55,846 nt of DNA from Saprospirales bacterium (GCA_007695145.1 REEI01000056.1:1-55846); one strand, 5' to 3'; positions 1 to 10,317 are shown, counted from the first letter of the stretch. Translations and numbers: made by a program. The notes: generated from the letters alone by a model not told the origin.

Positions 1-874
1 CCATGGCTTGTTTTTGACCACAAGATACAGCTTTTTGTGTAATTAAAAAATATACTTAATATAACCAAATATTATACTCCACACTTTTTACTTGCCTTCA
101 TTATATAAACCTGGAATGTCAATCTTGATTTCGTCCATTCCTTACCGATTTTTTGGCTAAAATCAGGGTTTCTAAAGTTGTTGGATTATAGTATTTAATC
201 AATACCTTCTCAAAGTAGAAACCAGCTATGCCCTTTAGCATTGGCATTACTCATGTGATGACATGCCGGCATTTAAACCGCAGTCGAACCACTAAAGACA
301 AATACGTGCTCGAGGAAAACCGGCTAAGATATCAGGGAAACTGTTTATAAAACCCAGCACGTCCATACAAGCCGGAGGGACAGAAGGTGAAAGGGTGTCC
401 TGTACCTTGGGATTTTCCGGTTTGGTGTTTGTATTGCGTGTTGGAAAACATTATTCTGGTTTAAGAAAATTTTACACCAGTAAAGTTACGTAATTGTTTT
501 TGTTTCATCAATAAAAAGTGGATGTAAATTTTATTTGATTGTTTTCTATAATGCGTATAACTTTATATTTGTTTAAATTATCCGCATTTCTCAAATAACT
601 TGACACAATTAATGTTTGACCAGAGAAGAAAAACTCAATTCTTTTGCAAGCACCTCGACCTCCCAATAGCACAGTAGAAGTGGGAAGACATGTAAAACTG
701 CCCCAACTGGTCTTTGTTCATTGGTGTTTAATATGTTCACTTAATTTTTATACCGGTCGTGAGACTCCCATTGAACTTGCTTGAGGAAACAAAAAAACTA
801 TTCCTGAAATCTCATCAGATTTGATCAAACAATCCAATTCAATCAACCCTCTTCAAGCTGAAAGCTAAAGACAC
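1..874. other. Left-edge region without a recognised gene
   Basis: No convincing gene was found in this AT-rich stretch. One 42-codon minus-strand ORF at about 119-247 starts MPMLKGIAGF and contains KYYNPTTLETL, but it resembles nothing I recognise and has no visible promoter. A TATATTTG box at 564-571 fits the Bacteroidota -7 consensus on the plus strand, but no ORF follows it. The region lies downstream of the minus-strand oligopeptidase gene and may be decayed sequence. Confidence 0.4.
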
Positions 875-3043
875 TTATTCTGTAATCCCGGCCAGGTCCA
901 ACAAAAAGGCGTAATTCCTTGCTGTTTCACGGTGCCTTTCAAAGCGACCGGCAGCACCGGAATGGCCTGTGGACAAATTGGTATACAGCAAAAGGGGATT
1001 GTCGTCGGTTTTTAATTCCCGCATTCTGGCCACCCATTTGGCAGGCTCCCAGTACTGAACCTGAGAATCGTGCAAACCAGTGGTAACCAACATTGGTGGA
1101 TAATCCTTGGCTTCGACATTGTCGTATGGGGAATAAGACTTAATGTAGTGATAATACTCCTCTACATTGGGATTTCCCCATTCATCGTACTCTCCGGTAG
1201 TGAGTGGAATTGATTCATCCAGCATCGTGGTCACCACATCTACAAATGGTACAGCAGCAATAATTCCCGACCAAAGATCGGGTTCCATATTCACTACGGC
1301 CCCCATCAACAGACCTCCTGCACTCCCACCCATCGCGTAGAGGCGATTAGGATCTGCATATTTGTTTTTCACCAGGTATTTTCCGCAATCGATAAAATCG
1401 TAAAAGGTATTCTTTTTATTGAGCAACTTCCCGTCTTCGTACCAGTGGCGGCCCATCTCTTCACCTCCTCTGATGTGGGCAATGACATAGATGAATCCCC
1501 TATCCAAAAGGCTCAATCTAATAGAGCTAAAAAAGGGCTCCATGCTGTACCCGTAAGAACCGTAACCGTAAAGAAGAAGTGGACTGCTTCCATCCAGAGG
1601 GGTATTCTTGTGAAAAACCATTGAGACCGGCACCTCTACACCATCCCTTACTTTGACCATCTTCCTTCTGGAGACATAATTCTCTGGGTCAAAGTCGCCA
1701 ATCACCTCCTGTTGTTTGAGTAGTGTGAGCTCCCGGGTGCGCATGTTGTAGTCATAGGTAGAATTTGGCGTAGTCAGGCTGGAATATCCAATTCTCAGTA
1801 AATCAGTATCCAATTCGCGATTTACAGCCGGATAGACCACATAAGCCTCATCGTCAAATTCAATGTAGTGCTCTTCGCCTTCCCATTCCATTACCCGCAT
1901 TTGGGTCAGACCCTGAATCCGCTCCTGAACTACCAGGTAGTCATTGAAAAGTTCCATATTCTCCACCAACACATCCTCTCTGTGGGGAATGAAATCCCTC
2001 CAATTTTCCTTTCCGGTCGCATTCTCAACTGTGACCATGATTTTGAAATTTCGGGCATTCAAATTGGTGCGAATGTAAAACTTATCATCGATGTGAGCTA
2101 TGGAATATTCAAGATTTCCTTCGCGGTCCCTGGGTTGAAATACCCTGGGCTCGGCGGTTGGATCAGCTGCAGGTATCAATCTGTACTCCTGGGTCAAAGT
2201 GGCATATGAACCTACTACTATGTATTTTCTAGACTTGGTCTTGTATAGGAAAGTCAAAAAAGTATTGTCCTCCTCATGAAAAACAAGCACGTCTTCATCA
2301 GTATTTGTTCCCAGCTCGTGCCTAAACACTTTATAGGCTCTGAGGGTTTCCGGTTCTCTGATGTTGTAAAATAACTGGCTCCCGTCAGCAGACCACACAG
2401 AACTGCCGGTGGTAGCAGGGATATAATCAGGTAGGAACTCGCCCGTTTCCAGATCCTTTATCCGAATGTTGAAAATCCTCCTACTCAAGGTATCTTCTCC
2501 AAAAGCGAGAAAACGATTGTCGGGGCTGACAGAAAGACCGGTCACATTGTAGTATTCGTACTTTTCTGCCAGTTCGTTGACATTCAGTACCACCTCTTCA
2601 GCAGCATCCAGCGAACCCTTTTTCCTGCAGTAAATGGGATGCTCCTTTCCGGACTCGTATCTGGTATAATAGTAGTAACCATTGTCGAGATAAGGGACAC
2701 TCTCATCGTCCTGTTTGATCCTGCCCACAATCTCCTGAAAGAGGTTTTCCTGCAGGTCGGCTGTATGCGCCATTACCTTATCCAGGTATTCGTTCTCCAG
2801 TTTCAGGTAATCAATGACTTCTTCATCTTCCCGGTCGTTGAGCCAATAGTAATTGTCCATGCGGACATCTCCGTGCTTTTCGAGTTCGACTGGTTTCTTA
2901 TTAGCCACTGGGGCTTCGATATTCAGGACTTGTTCCTTCATGGTCATTACTTCTTCTTTTTCGGGCTCTGTACAAGCGCCCATGGTAAAAAGGACTGCAA
3001 AAATAAGCAATCCTGCCGGTACTAATAAACCAATAGTTTTCAT
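875..3043 (-). CDS. ptrB: Oligopeptidase B (S9A prolyl oligopeptidase family), lipoprotein
   Basis: This is a serine peptidase that cuts short peptides after basic residues. The 722-residue protein has a beta-propeller N-terminal part and a C-terminal alpha/beta hydrolase domain. The nucleophile motif GGSAGG places Ser at about 574, Asp lies in GLHDSQ (about 659) and His in TGHSG (about 694), the order typical of the family. The start has a hydrophobic stretch followed by MGAC, a lipobox, so the enzyme is probably a periplasmic or outer-membrane lipoprotein; E. coli PtrB is cytosolic. The length suits oligopeptidase B with an added signal. The gene stands alone, and no clear -7 box was seen upstream. 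Family assignment is secure; lipidation is inferred from the motif. Confidence 0.93.
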   Translation of the reverse strand: MKTIGLLVPAGLLIFAVLFTMGACTEPEKEEVMTMKEQVLNIEAPVANKKPVELEKHGDVRMDNYYWLNDREDEEVIDYLKLENEYLDKVMAHTADLQENLFQEIVGRIKQDDESVPYLDNGYYYYTRYESGKEHPIYCRKKGSLDAAEEVVLNVNELAEKYEYYNVTGLSVSPDNRFLAFGEDTLSRRIFNIRIKDLETGEFLPDYIPATTGSSVWSADGSQLFYNIREPETLRAYKVFRHELGTNTDEDVLVFHEEDNTFLTFLYKTKSRKYIVVGSYATLTQEYRLIPAADPTAEPRVFQPRDREGNLEYSIAHIDDKFYIRTNLNARNFKIMVTVENATGKENWRDFIPHREDVLVENMELFNDYLVVQERIQGLTQMRVMEWEGEEHYIEFDDEAYVVYPAVNRELDTDLLRIGYSSLTTPNSTYDYNMRTRELTLLKQQEVIGDFDPENYVSRRKMVKVRDGVEVPVSMVFHKNTPLDGSSPLLLYGYGSYGYSMEPFFSSIRLSLLDRGFIYVIAHIRGGEEMGRHWYEDGKLLNKKNTFYDFIDCGKYLVKNKYADPNRLYAMGGSAGGLLMGAVVNMEPDLWSGIIAAVPFVDVVTTMLDESIPLTTGEYDEWGNPNVEEYYHYIKSYSPYDNVEAKDYPPMLVTTGLHDSQVQYWEPAKWVARMRELKTDDNPLLLYTNLSTGHSGAAGRFERHRETARNYAFLLDLAGITE

Positions 3044-3567
3044 TGACAGTAAATTTTCGGTAAAAGTAATCCTACTTTAAATCGCAGCAAAGGGTTTTTC
3101 CTGATTTTTTCTGAATCGTGGGTCAGAGAAGTGAAAATCTGCTGAATACAGGCAAAAGAGGGGCTGTGGCCATTTAACATTACTTCAACGCCTCTGGTTT
3201 GATTCGATTTAGTACCAAACCTCAAATTCGCAAGTCTAATTAAATTGAGTTGATTTTATCCCCAACGGATGGGTCGGCTGGAAGATTTTTGGGAAAATGA
3301 GTGAATTTTTGATCACTTTCAGGGATTTTTTAGCTGCTCACAATTAATTGGGTTGGATTTTTGCAAAATAATGTGGAAAGATTTGAGATACGCACATAGT
3401 TTTTCAAGCTGTCCGGATGGACAGCTAGATTATTTACTCAAGTTTCGCACTTGTTAAATAATTCTAAATCAGCAGAAAATATATGTAAAAATGTTGCATA
3501 ACATCCCATAAGTTGTTATCTTTGAGTTGATTATAACAAAATTCCTAACAACTTAAAAAAGGACATT
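3044..3567. other. Intergenic region with two hairpins upstream of a transposase
   Basis: No gene is supported here. Two inverted repeats stand out. A perfect 8-bp stem AGCTGTCC (3407-3414) pairs with GGACAGCT (3419-3426) around a GGAT loop. CAAGT (3439-3443) pairs with ACTTG (3449-3453) around TTCGC. They lie 140-160 bp before the transposase start and may mark the left end of the insertion sequence, although no matching right end was found. Confidence 0.45.
3493..3524 (+). promoter_or_regulatory. Promoter of the transposase gene
   Basis: GTTG at 3493-3496 and TATCTTTG at 3517-3524 are separated by 20 nt. This is close to the Bacteroidota sigma-ABfr consensus (TTTG, 19-21 nt, TAnnTTTG). The transposase start codon is 43 nt downstream. 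The match is by eye. Confidence 0.5.
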
Positions 3568-4443
3568 ATGCAACAGTTCAAAGATAATGATTCTCTCTCG
3601 GAAATCGATGAATTTTCACAAAATGATTGTCGGATTTTTAGTGCCTTTCAATACTTGATGTCCAATATCAACCTACAAGAGTTTTCAAGAATGTTGAATA
3701 AGGCCAAGACTAAGGGTGTGAAACCGCTTGACCTTTTTCGGATTGTTTTTATCCAGCCCTTTGTAGACCTTGACAATGTTCATCAGCTTATGCGCAGTGG
3801 TCTTAATCAGAATGTAAAGTGCGGGAAAGATACTATCTACCGGTTTTTAAATAACTTGGCCATTCCCGGGAGAAAAATACACCAATCCTCTTTTGTCCAG
3901 GTTATAAAGTTAGTAAACAATTACCGTAGGACAATGGATAGTTCTACAAATCCAACCACACCAGCTTGCTTCATTCTCGACGATACCCTACTTCCCAAAA
4001 CAGGGAAGGCGATTGAAAAAATAGGGATGGTTTATGGTCACATTTCCTCCACGAATAAACTTGGGATAAAGGAATTGGTTTCCGGATTGTGGGATAGTTC
4101 AATGTTCCTGCCCATCGATTTTTCACTCCATCATGAACCCCGGAAAGGTCAATCCAGGGGCATGAGAAAAAAGGATATTGAGAAGCATTACTCAAAAAGC
4201 ACAAGTGCACATAGTTCTTCGTATGGTCGATTAAAAGAATTGAACGTCAGTAAGATAGAAGTCGGCATAAAAATGTTGCTTCGTTTTCTGAAACTTCATG
4301 TGGAGTGTGGGTACGTGTTTGCTGATTCCTGGTTTACCTGTCATAAATTAATGCAGGCCGTCAAGGATTTATCAAAGACATTCAAAAGAGACTTTGACTA
4401 TATTGGACTGATCAAAATGAATATAAACTCAAGATTGTCTTAA
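3568..4443 (+). CDS. IS4-like DDE transposase, C-terminally truncated
   Basis: The 291-residue product carries the IS4/IS701-type core. DDTLLPKTGK (about residues 137-146), followed by a GH-containing strand, is the first catalytic-Asp region, and FADSWFTC (about 249-256) holds the second Asp. The last catalytic Glu and the C-terminal third are absent: the sequence ends soon after DYIGLIKM, whereas family members usually run to about 400-450 residues. The product is therefore very likely inactive. The gene has its own good -7 box, and a TAATTTTG box for the next gene lies just after its stop. It is a mobile-element relic; the exact IS family is uncertain. Confidence 0.8.
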   Translation: MQQFKDNDSLSEIDEFSQNDCRIFSAFQYLMSNINLQEFSRMLNKAKTKGVKPLDLFRIVFIQPFVDLDNVHQLMRSGLNQNVKCGKDTIYRFLNNLAIPGRKIHQSSFVQVIKLVNNYRRTMDSSTNPTTPACFILDDTLLPKTGKAIEKIGMVYGHISSTNKLGIKELVSGLWDSSMFLPIDFSLHHEPRKGQSRGMRKKDIEKHYSKSTSAHSSSYGRLKELNVSKIEVGIKMLLRFLKLHVECGYVFADSWFTCHKLMQAVKDLSKTFKRDFDYIGLIKMNINSRLS

Positions 4444-4451
4444 AAAAATTA

Positions 4452-4459
4452 TAATTTTG
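4452..4459 (+). promoter_or_regulatory. -7 box (TAATTTTG) before the 4590 gene
   Basis: TAATTTTG followed by C matches TAnnTTTG and lies about 130 nt before the probable start of the small exported protein, directly after the truncated transposase. No TTTG was found at the expected -33 spacing. Confidence 0.35.
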
Positions 4460-4589
4460 CCGGAGTCAATTTTTTCACTTTGAACAATCTTCTACATCGA
4501 TGAAAGTCTTCAATTGTCTTACAAAATTGTATGCATTTTTCGCAACCTCAGCGAGTTACCTTTTAGCAAAAATCCATACCAGTTCTACA

Positions 4590-5165
4590 ATGCGAATCAC
4601 AAAAGGCACATTCTACTGGTATTTTTCAAAAGCTTTGATTGTGGCCTCATTTCTTGCCTTCAGTCCATGCTCCGGGGCGCAAAATATTGAATCATCAAAT
4701 GGAAAATTTTTTCATGCATTAAGAGTTGATTTTGCAGGCAAGCCCCGGCCCATGACGGTTAAGGATGCCACAATAACCTCAGACAGCTTGTATTTCCGGT
4801 ATATGTTGACAAAAAAAACTGTAAGTATCTCTTTGAGCAAAGTTAACAGAATTAGAAATCGGGTAGGACATAATGCAGGAAAAGGTGCTTCATTTGGTCT
4901 TGGGTTTGGGATAGGTTATTGCCTTGGAGATGCATTGGTCATTGAATTAAGGCGCTATGAAGACTTTCCACCAAATGCCCTGGAAAGATATCTTCTTATA
5001 ACTGGGGCCTCTACTCTTCTTGGAACCTTAGTTGGTTTATTAATCAAAGATTGGGAAACCATTTACTGGTCTCCTTATTCAGGAGGCCAAAATGGAATTG
5101 AAATTCGACCAAGCTTTTATTCAGACCAAAATTCCAACGGCCTATCCATCAAATTGCATTTCTGA
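4590..5165 (+). CDS. Exported or membrane protein of unknown function
   Basis: I do not recognise this 191-residue protein. The ATG at 4590 (MRITKGTFYW) is preferred over the in-frame ATG at 4500 because it opens directly into a signal-peptide-like stretch ending near CSGAQ. The mature part has a short beta-rich segment (TITSDSLYF, VSISLSKVNRI), a glycine-rich hydrophobic stretch GASFGLGFGIGYCLGD, and a second hydrophobic segment LLITGASTLLGTLVGLLI. It ends in a strand, IKLHF. Alternating SDSLYF / SLSKV segments are common in Bacteroidota envelope proteins of unknown role. It lies alone between the transposase relic and smc. Confidence 0.65.
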   Translation: MRITKGTFYWYFSKALIVASFLAFSPCSGAQNIESSNGKFFHALRVDFAGKPRPMTVKDATITSDSLYFRYMLTKKTVSISLSKVNRIRNRVGHNAGKGASFGLGFGIGYCLGDALVIELRRYEDFPPNALERYLLITGASTLLGTLVGLLIKDWETIYWSPYSGGQNGIEIRPSFYSDQNSNGLSIKLHF

Positions 5166-5377
5166 AAAGCGACCGAAGATTCCCATTTCTGGTTGAAGCA
5201 TCAGCTTTGAGGGAACTGATTCTCAATAGCAATTCAAATTTTCCTTAAAGATCAACTCGATAGTCCTCAAATTCGAAGGTCCAGTTACTCAGGTGTCAAC
5301 AAAATCCTAAATTGCTATAACTCCCCAATCTTTTTCCAGACTTTCAATCCCTGTACCCACCTCCCAAAAATATTCCC

Positions 5378-5385
5378 TATTTTTG
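5378..5385 (+). promoter_or_regulatory. -7 box (TATTTTTG) directly before smc
   Basis: TATTTTTG followed by C is a full TAnnTTTG match ending only 7 nt before the smc ATG. A transcript from it would have almost no leader. No clear TTTG lies 19-21 nt upstream. Confidence 0.45.
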
Positions 5386-5392
5386 CGGCCCA

Positions 5393-8300
5393 ATGAGGTT
5401 AAAGAATATAGAACTAAAAGGTTTCAAGAGCTTTGGCAACTCGACTGTCCTGCATTTCAATGAAGATGTGGTGGGTGTGGTGGGCCCCAATGGTTCTGGA
5501 AAAAGCAACATAGTGGATGCTTTCCGCTGGGTGCTTGGCGAACAGAAAACCACCGGATTGCGTCTGGAGAAAATGGCCGATGTACTTTTTAATGGAACCA
5601 AAACCAGAAAACCTGCAAATACCTGTAGTGTCACCCTGACCTTTGACAACAACAAGGGTATTCTGCCCAGTGAGTACAACGAAATAGCCATTTCAAGGCA
5701 TCTGTACCGCAGTGGCAATAGTGAATACCGACTCAATGGAGTGAGCTGCAGACTAAAGGACATTACTACACTTCTTTCGGACACAGGAATAGCTTCCAAT
5801 TCCTATGCTATAATTGCACTGGACATGGTAGATGACATCCTCTCGGACAAAGACCATGCTAGAAGGAGAATGTTTGAGCAGGCTGCTGGAATCTCGAAGT
5901 TCAAACAGCGAAAAAAGGAGGTGGAGAATAAGTTGAGGGCCTCTGAATCTGATCTTGAAAGGGTTCAAGACTTACTATTTGAGATCAGCGCCAATCTAAA
6001 TGAATTGGAGAAACAGGCCAAAAAAGCCCGGTCCTACAACAAAGTAAAGGCAAAATACCGACACCAGTCCATGCTTCTCGCAGGATTAAAAATCCAGGAC
6101 TATTTGCAATCCCATAAAAATATCAAGCTCGACCTCAGAACAAAAACCGAAGAGGTATCGGGCATTAGGGCGAAAATGTCGGTAATTGAGGCTGAAATCC
6201 AAAAGGCGAGGAAGGACAACTTACTGGAAGAGGAAAAACTCAACACTCAACAAAAAAAACTAGCGGAGATCATACAATCTCTCAACAAACTCGAAAACCA
6301 AAAGCAACTGAACAAACAATCGTCCGCAAATCTCTCGGAGGGTATAGCTGATAGAGAAAATCGCATAACTGCCCTAAATGAAGAGGCTAGAAAGGTGGCC
6401 ACACGATTAGAGTACCTCCGCAATCAGATGTCTCAGGAAACAGCTACACTTGGGCTCCTGGATAACAAACTCGATCTGATCAAACTGGAAAAATCGAATT
6501 CCGCTGATGCAGCCGAAAAAGTGAAGTCCATTTATCACCAATCCACCCAGGACTTGCAATCTCTGGAAGGAAAATTAAATGAATTGGACCGGTCCATACT
6601 CATAAAGTCAAATAAACTCGAAGGCATAGAGGCTGAAATCAACCGATTGCTAATTGAAGAGAAAGTAGAAAAAGACAAAGAGCGAGAACTTAGTACTGAA
6701 CTACAGCAGTCCAATAAAAAATTGGAGAGTCTCACTAAAAAGCGAGAAGTACTTTTGGCCAAAGAGGAGGAGAGAAAGAACAAAATATCTGCACTCCTAA
6801 AAGAGAAGTCCGAATTGGAGGAAAAGCAGAGAGGTGCCGAGCGGAAATTGGATGCACTCAACAATGAGCATCGACTACTTAAGTCCATGCTGGAAAAAAT
6901 GGAGGGGTATCCTGAGTCCATCAAACACCTAAGCAACCAAAAACACTGGAAACAACATGCAGCCCTCTTATCTGAACTCATATTCTGTCCCGAACAATAC
7001 AGACCGGCGGTAGAGGCAATATTGGAGCCGTGGCTAGACAATTATGTCGTTCCGGGATGGAAGGATGCAATGGAGGGCATAGCCATTCTTCAAAAGGGCC
7101 AGAAGGGTAAAGCGCGTTTTCTTTTGTTAGATGGATTTCGGGAGGAAGATATGGCATTAGAGCAAATCACAGACTTCATTCCCGCATTGTCTATCGTTCA
7201 GGTTGAGGACACCTACTTGCCATTATTTGCGAGGCTGCTGCAAGGAGTTTATATCTTTAAAATGGACCGACTTCCCGATATCTTACCCGAGAATGTGGAA
7301 GCGGCCATTTCATCAGATGGTCGGGTTATCCGAAGGAAATATTCAGCCGAGGGCGGAAGTGGCGACCTTTTTTCAGGAAAGAAAATAGGCCGACAAAAAG
7401 CTCTTGATCTGCTCCAAGATAAAATAAAATCTCTAAAGACCGAAGTGGAAAAAAACAAGTCGGCCATTCAAAAGGTCGCTGCCCTACTCTCAAAACTGGA
7501 ATCAGAGACCCGAGATAAAGAAATAGCCCTCACAGATAAGGAAATAGCCGAAGTCAGCTCCCTAAAGGCGGCTCTTATTGCGACCAGAAGCTCTGGTGAG
7601 GACATAATCAGGAAACGACAGCAAAGATTGAAGGAGATTGGAGCAGAGCAGGACTTGCTGCAGAAAGAATCTAGAGAACTCAAATTGCAAAAAATGACTC
7701 TCGAAGAGGAGATCAAAGAGAAGAGTACATTGGTAGAGAGCAACCGCAAAAAACTTGAAGAAGCGCTTGAATTAAAGGGATCCAGGTCTGACGAATTCAA
7801 CCGAATGAACATCGAATTTATACGGCAACAAAATAAATTGAGCGGGTTCAAGAATGAGATGGAATTTCAGTCAGGTAGAATAAACGACATACAATCTGAA
7901 AGTCAAAATCTAAAAAAATACAATGATGAGGCACGTCATCAAACCGATAATTTAAAAGAAGAGTTCAGGGCCATTGAGGAACAACTCATTGACTTATACA
8001 CAAAAAAGAAAGCAGCAGAAGGGACTTTAAACGAGCGCGAGCAACAGTATTTCAAATCTAAAAATAGCATTTTTGAACGAGAAAAGGAGTTGAATACCCT
8101 CTCTAAAAATGCCTCCGATCTTCAATTTGTACTTGAGAATATGAAGGAGAAAAACCGGGAGGTGGAATTTGGTATTCGCGCCATTAAAGAGCGAATATCG
8201 GTTGAATTCGACACGGACCTACCTTCCAATGCTGAAGATTTCTCCGAGGAGGAATTGAATACTGACAGGACAGACTTGCAACAAAAAATCGAGCGATTAA

Positions 8301-8962
8301 AAGCCCGTCTAAGCAACTTTGGTGAAGTCAATCCATTGGCCCTTGAGGCATTTGAGGAAATGAAGCTCCGGCACGACGACATTGTCGAACAGAGACAGGA
8401 TATTGAAAATGCGCGTGACTCGCTGAGGGAAACTATTAGAGAAATTGAAACGACAGCAAAGGAGAGATATGTGGAAGCATATGAGAGGATTCGATTTAAT
8501 TTCATCAATGTATTCCGCAGCCTTTTCACAGAAGATGACAACTGCGATCTCGTCATGACTAATCCCGATTTACCTCTTGAGTCAGACATTGAGATCATCG
8601 CCAAGCCAAAGGGGAAAAGGCCACAATCCATTTCACAACTCTCCGGAGGCGAAAAAACATTGACTGCCATCTCTCTTCTCTTTGCACTTTATCTTCTAAA
8701 GCCGGCTCCCTTCTGTATTTTTGATGAGGTAGATGCCCCGCTTGACGATGCCAATATCGAAAAATTCAACCGCATCATAAAAAGGTTTTCTAACGAATCC
8801 CAATTCATAATTGTTACCCACAACAAGCAAACCATGAGCCACCTCGACATTATTTACGGGGTGTACATGGAGGAGAGTGGAGTGTCGGGAGTGAGTGCTG
8901 TGGATTTTAGAGCTTTGAAAAATGTGGATTTCCTCACCGATGTACAGGAGAGGGAATTTTAA
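5393..8962 (+). CDS. smc: Chromosome segregation protein SMC
   Basis: This is the ATPase that compacts and segregates chromosomes as a homodimer with ScpA and ScpB. The 1189 residues show the full SMC layout. The N-terminal Walker A GPNGSGKS is at about 31-38, followed by a long coiled coil. The hinge lies at about 500-640 (from GYPESIKHL through GKARFLLLDGF), then a second coiled coil. The C-terminal half-ATPase has the signature LSGGEKT at about 1083-1089 and Walker B FCIFDEVDAP at about 1107-1116. Length and order are normal for bacterial SMC. A TATTTTTG box lies just before the start. The purM-like gene follows after 53 bp and may be cotranscribed. scpA and scpB are not in the window. Confidence 0.97.
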   Translation: MRLKNIELKGFKSFGNSTVLHFNEDVVGVVGPNGSGKSNIVDAFRWVLGEQKTTGLRLEKMADVLFNGTKTRKPANTCSVTLTFDNNKGILPSEYNEIAISRHLYRSGNSEYRLNGVSCRLKDITTLLSDTGIASNSYAIIALDMVDDILSDKDHARRRMFEQAAGISKFKQRKKEVENKLRASESDLERVQDLLFEISANLNELEKQAKKARSYNKVKAKYRHQSMLLAGLKIQDYLQSHKNIKLDLRTKTEEVSGIRAKMSVIEAEIQKARKDNLLEEEKLNTQQKKLAEIIQSLNKLENQKQLNKQSSANLSEGIADRENRITALNEEARKVATRLEYLRNQMSQETATLGLLDNKLDLIKLEKSNSADAAEKVKSIYHQSTQDLQSLEGKLNELDRSILIKSNKLEGIEAEINRLLIEEKVEKDKERELSTELQQSNKKLESLTKKREVLLAKEEERKNKISALLKEKSELEEKQRGAERKLDALNNEHRLLKSMLEKMEGYPESIKHLSNQKHWKQHAALLSELIFCPEQYRPAVEAILEPWLDNYVVPGWKDAMEGIAILQKGQKGKARFLLLDGFREEDMALEQITDFIPALSIVQVEDTYLPLFARLLQGVYIFKMDRLPDILPENVEAAISSDGRVIRRKYSAEGGSGDLFSGKKIGRQKALDLLQDKIKSLKTEVEKNKSAIQKVAALLSKLESETRDKEIALTDKEIAEVSSLKAALIATRSSGEDIIRKRQQRLKEIGAEQDLLQKESRELKLQKMTLEEEIKEKSTLVESNRKKLEEALELKGSRSDEFNRMNIEFIRQQNKLSGFKNEMEFQSGRINDIQSESQNLKKYNDEARHQTDNLKEEFRAIEEQLIDLYTKKKAAEGTLNEREQQYFKSKNSIFEREKELNTLSKNASDLQFVLENMKEKNREVEFGIRAIKERISVEFDTDLPSNAEDFSEEELNTDRTDLQQKIERLKARLSNFGEVNPLALEAFEEMKLRHDDIVEQRQDIENARDSLRETIREIETTAKERYVEAYERIRFNFINVFRSLFTEDDNCDLVMTNPDLPLESDIEIIAKPKGKRPQSISQLSGGEKTLTAISLLFALYLLKPAPFCIFDEVDAPLDDANIEKFNRIIKRFSNESQFIIVTHNKQTMSHLDIIYGVYMEESGVSGVSAVDFRALKNVDFLTDVQEREF

Positions 8963-9015
8963 CTTTTTTAAATAAAGCTGCCAAATTAGGCGGCCAATAA
9001 AAATGGTTTTGAAAG

Positions 9016-10191
9016 ATGTCAGACAAACTAAAATATGACAAAAGAGGTGTAAGCGCCTCAAAATCCGAAGTCCACAAGGCCATCAAGGATCTGGATAAGG
9101 GTCTTTTCCCCAATGCCTTCTGTAAAATATTGCCTGATTATGCTGCAGGAGATGAGGAATACTGCAATTTGATGCATGCTGACACGGCCGGGACCAAAGC
9201 AGGCCTGGCCTACCTTTACTGGAAAGAAACCGGTGACCTCTCTGTCTGGAAAGGCATAGCCATAGATGCCATTGTCATGAATGTAGATGACATGGCTTGT
9301 GTGGGTTGCTTTGACAATATCCTACTCTCCTCTACCATTGGAAGAAATAAAAACCTGATAACCGGAGAAGTCATAGAGCAGATAATCAATGCAGCGGTAG
9401 AATTCCGGGATCAGATGGCTGAATACGAACTAGAGATTCACCTCGCAGGTGGCGAAACAGCCGATGTGGGAGACATAGTGCGAACCATAGATGTGGGATA
9501 TACCGCTTTTGGCAGGATCAAACGAGATGCGCTCATCCTAAATCAAATGGAGGAGGGATTGGATATCGTCGGATTTCCTTCCTACGGCCAAACCACTTAT
9601 GAAACTGGTTACAATTCCGGAATCGGCTCCAATGGCCTCACCTCGGCGAGACACGACATGCTCAGTAAATATTACGACGAAAAATTCAAAGAAGCCTATG
9701 ATCCTCTGGTTCCCGAGGAGTATCGGTTTACCGGACCCTACCGCCTGACCGACGAAGTGAAAATCGAGGGCAATAGTCATCAAATTGGAAAGTTACTCCT
9801 CTCTCCCACCCGCACGTATCTGCCATTCTTTGGAAAATACTTCCAAAAATACCAAAAACAGATCAAGGGGATCATCCACTGCACCGGAGGAGGCCTCACC
9901 AAGTCTTCTAAATTTACCAAAGGCTACCACGTAGTAAAGGATCAACTACTGCCCGTGGCCCCAATATTTAAGATCATTCAGGCCGCCACTGAAACCCCCT
10001 GGCGCGAAATGGCTCAGGTGTTCAATCTAGGAACAAGACTTGAAATATACTGCCGACCGGAAATAGTCAAAGACCTCATCACAGACGCACGCTCACTTGG
10101 CATACAGGCTGACAAAATAGGAAAAGTGGAAAAATACCGCGATAAATCACTTACGATCAAAAGCCACTTTGGGGTATTGGAGTACCTGTAA
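9016..10191 (+). CDS. purM: AIR synthase (phosphoribosylformylglycinamidine cyclo-ligase), Bacteroidota type
   Basis: This enzyme closes the imidazole ring in step 5 of purine synthesis (FGAM + ATP to AIR). The 391-residue protein has the PurM fold: HADTAGTKAG (about 54-63) corresponds to the DGVGTK metal/nucleotide loop, LAGGETADVGD (about 143-153) to the conserved GGETAEMP-like loop, and CTGGGLTK (about 290-297) to the C-terminal glycine loop. It is longer than E. coli PurM (345 residues), as is usual for the Bacteroidota version. The ATG at 9016 opens directly into MSDKLKYDKRG. It sits 53 bp after smc. The PurM family is clear; the precise activity is inferred from the family. Confidence 0.87.
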   Translation: MSDKLKYDKRGVSASKSEVHKAIKDLDKGLFPNAFCKILPDYAAGDEEYCNLMHADTAGTKAGLAYLYWKETGDLSVWKGIAIDAIVMNVDDMACVGCFDNILLSSTIGRNKNLITGEVIEQIINAAVEFRDQMAEYELEIHLAGGETADVGDIVRTIDVGYTAFGRIKRDALILNQMEEGLDIVGFPSYGQTTYETGYNSGIGSNGLTSARHDMLSKYYDEKFKEAYDPLVPEEYRFTGPYRLTDEVKIEGNSHQIGKLLLSPTRTYLPFFGKYFQKYQKQIKGIIHCTGGGLTKSSKFTKGYHVVKDQLLPVAPIFKIIQAATETPWREMAQVFNLGTRLEIYCRPEIVKDLITDARSLGIQADKIGKVEKYRDKSLTIKSHFGVLEYL

Positions 10192-10317
10192 AGGGAACTT
10201 AAGGAGTTCTCGACAAACTTTAACATTCGTTTGACAATTAAAATCAATGCATTACAAGTTGCTAATTTTTATTATTTTAAAAATATAGAATAAATCTATC
10301 TGTTTTTTAACCCTAAG

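Larger units (their letters stand above)
3493..4443 (+). mobile_element. Remnant of an IS4-like insertion sequence
   Basis: The stretch holds a promoter and a transposase ORF that stops at roughly two thirds of the usual length. No terminal inverted repeat pair or target-site duplication was found around it, so the true left and right ends are not defined. The right end appears lost at about 4430-4445, where the protein similarity stops. Confidence 0.5.

Noticed and set aside
1868-3080. Plus-strand ORFs across the oligopeptidase gene
   Set aside because: They are antisense shadows of a strongly conserved gene.
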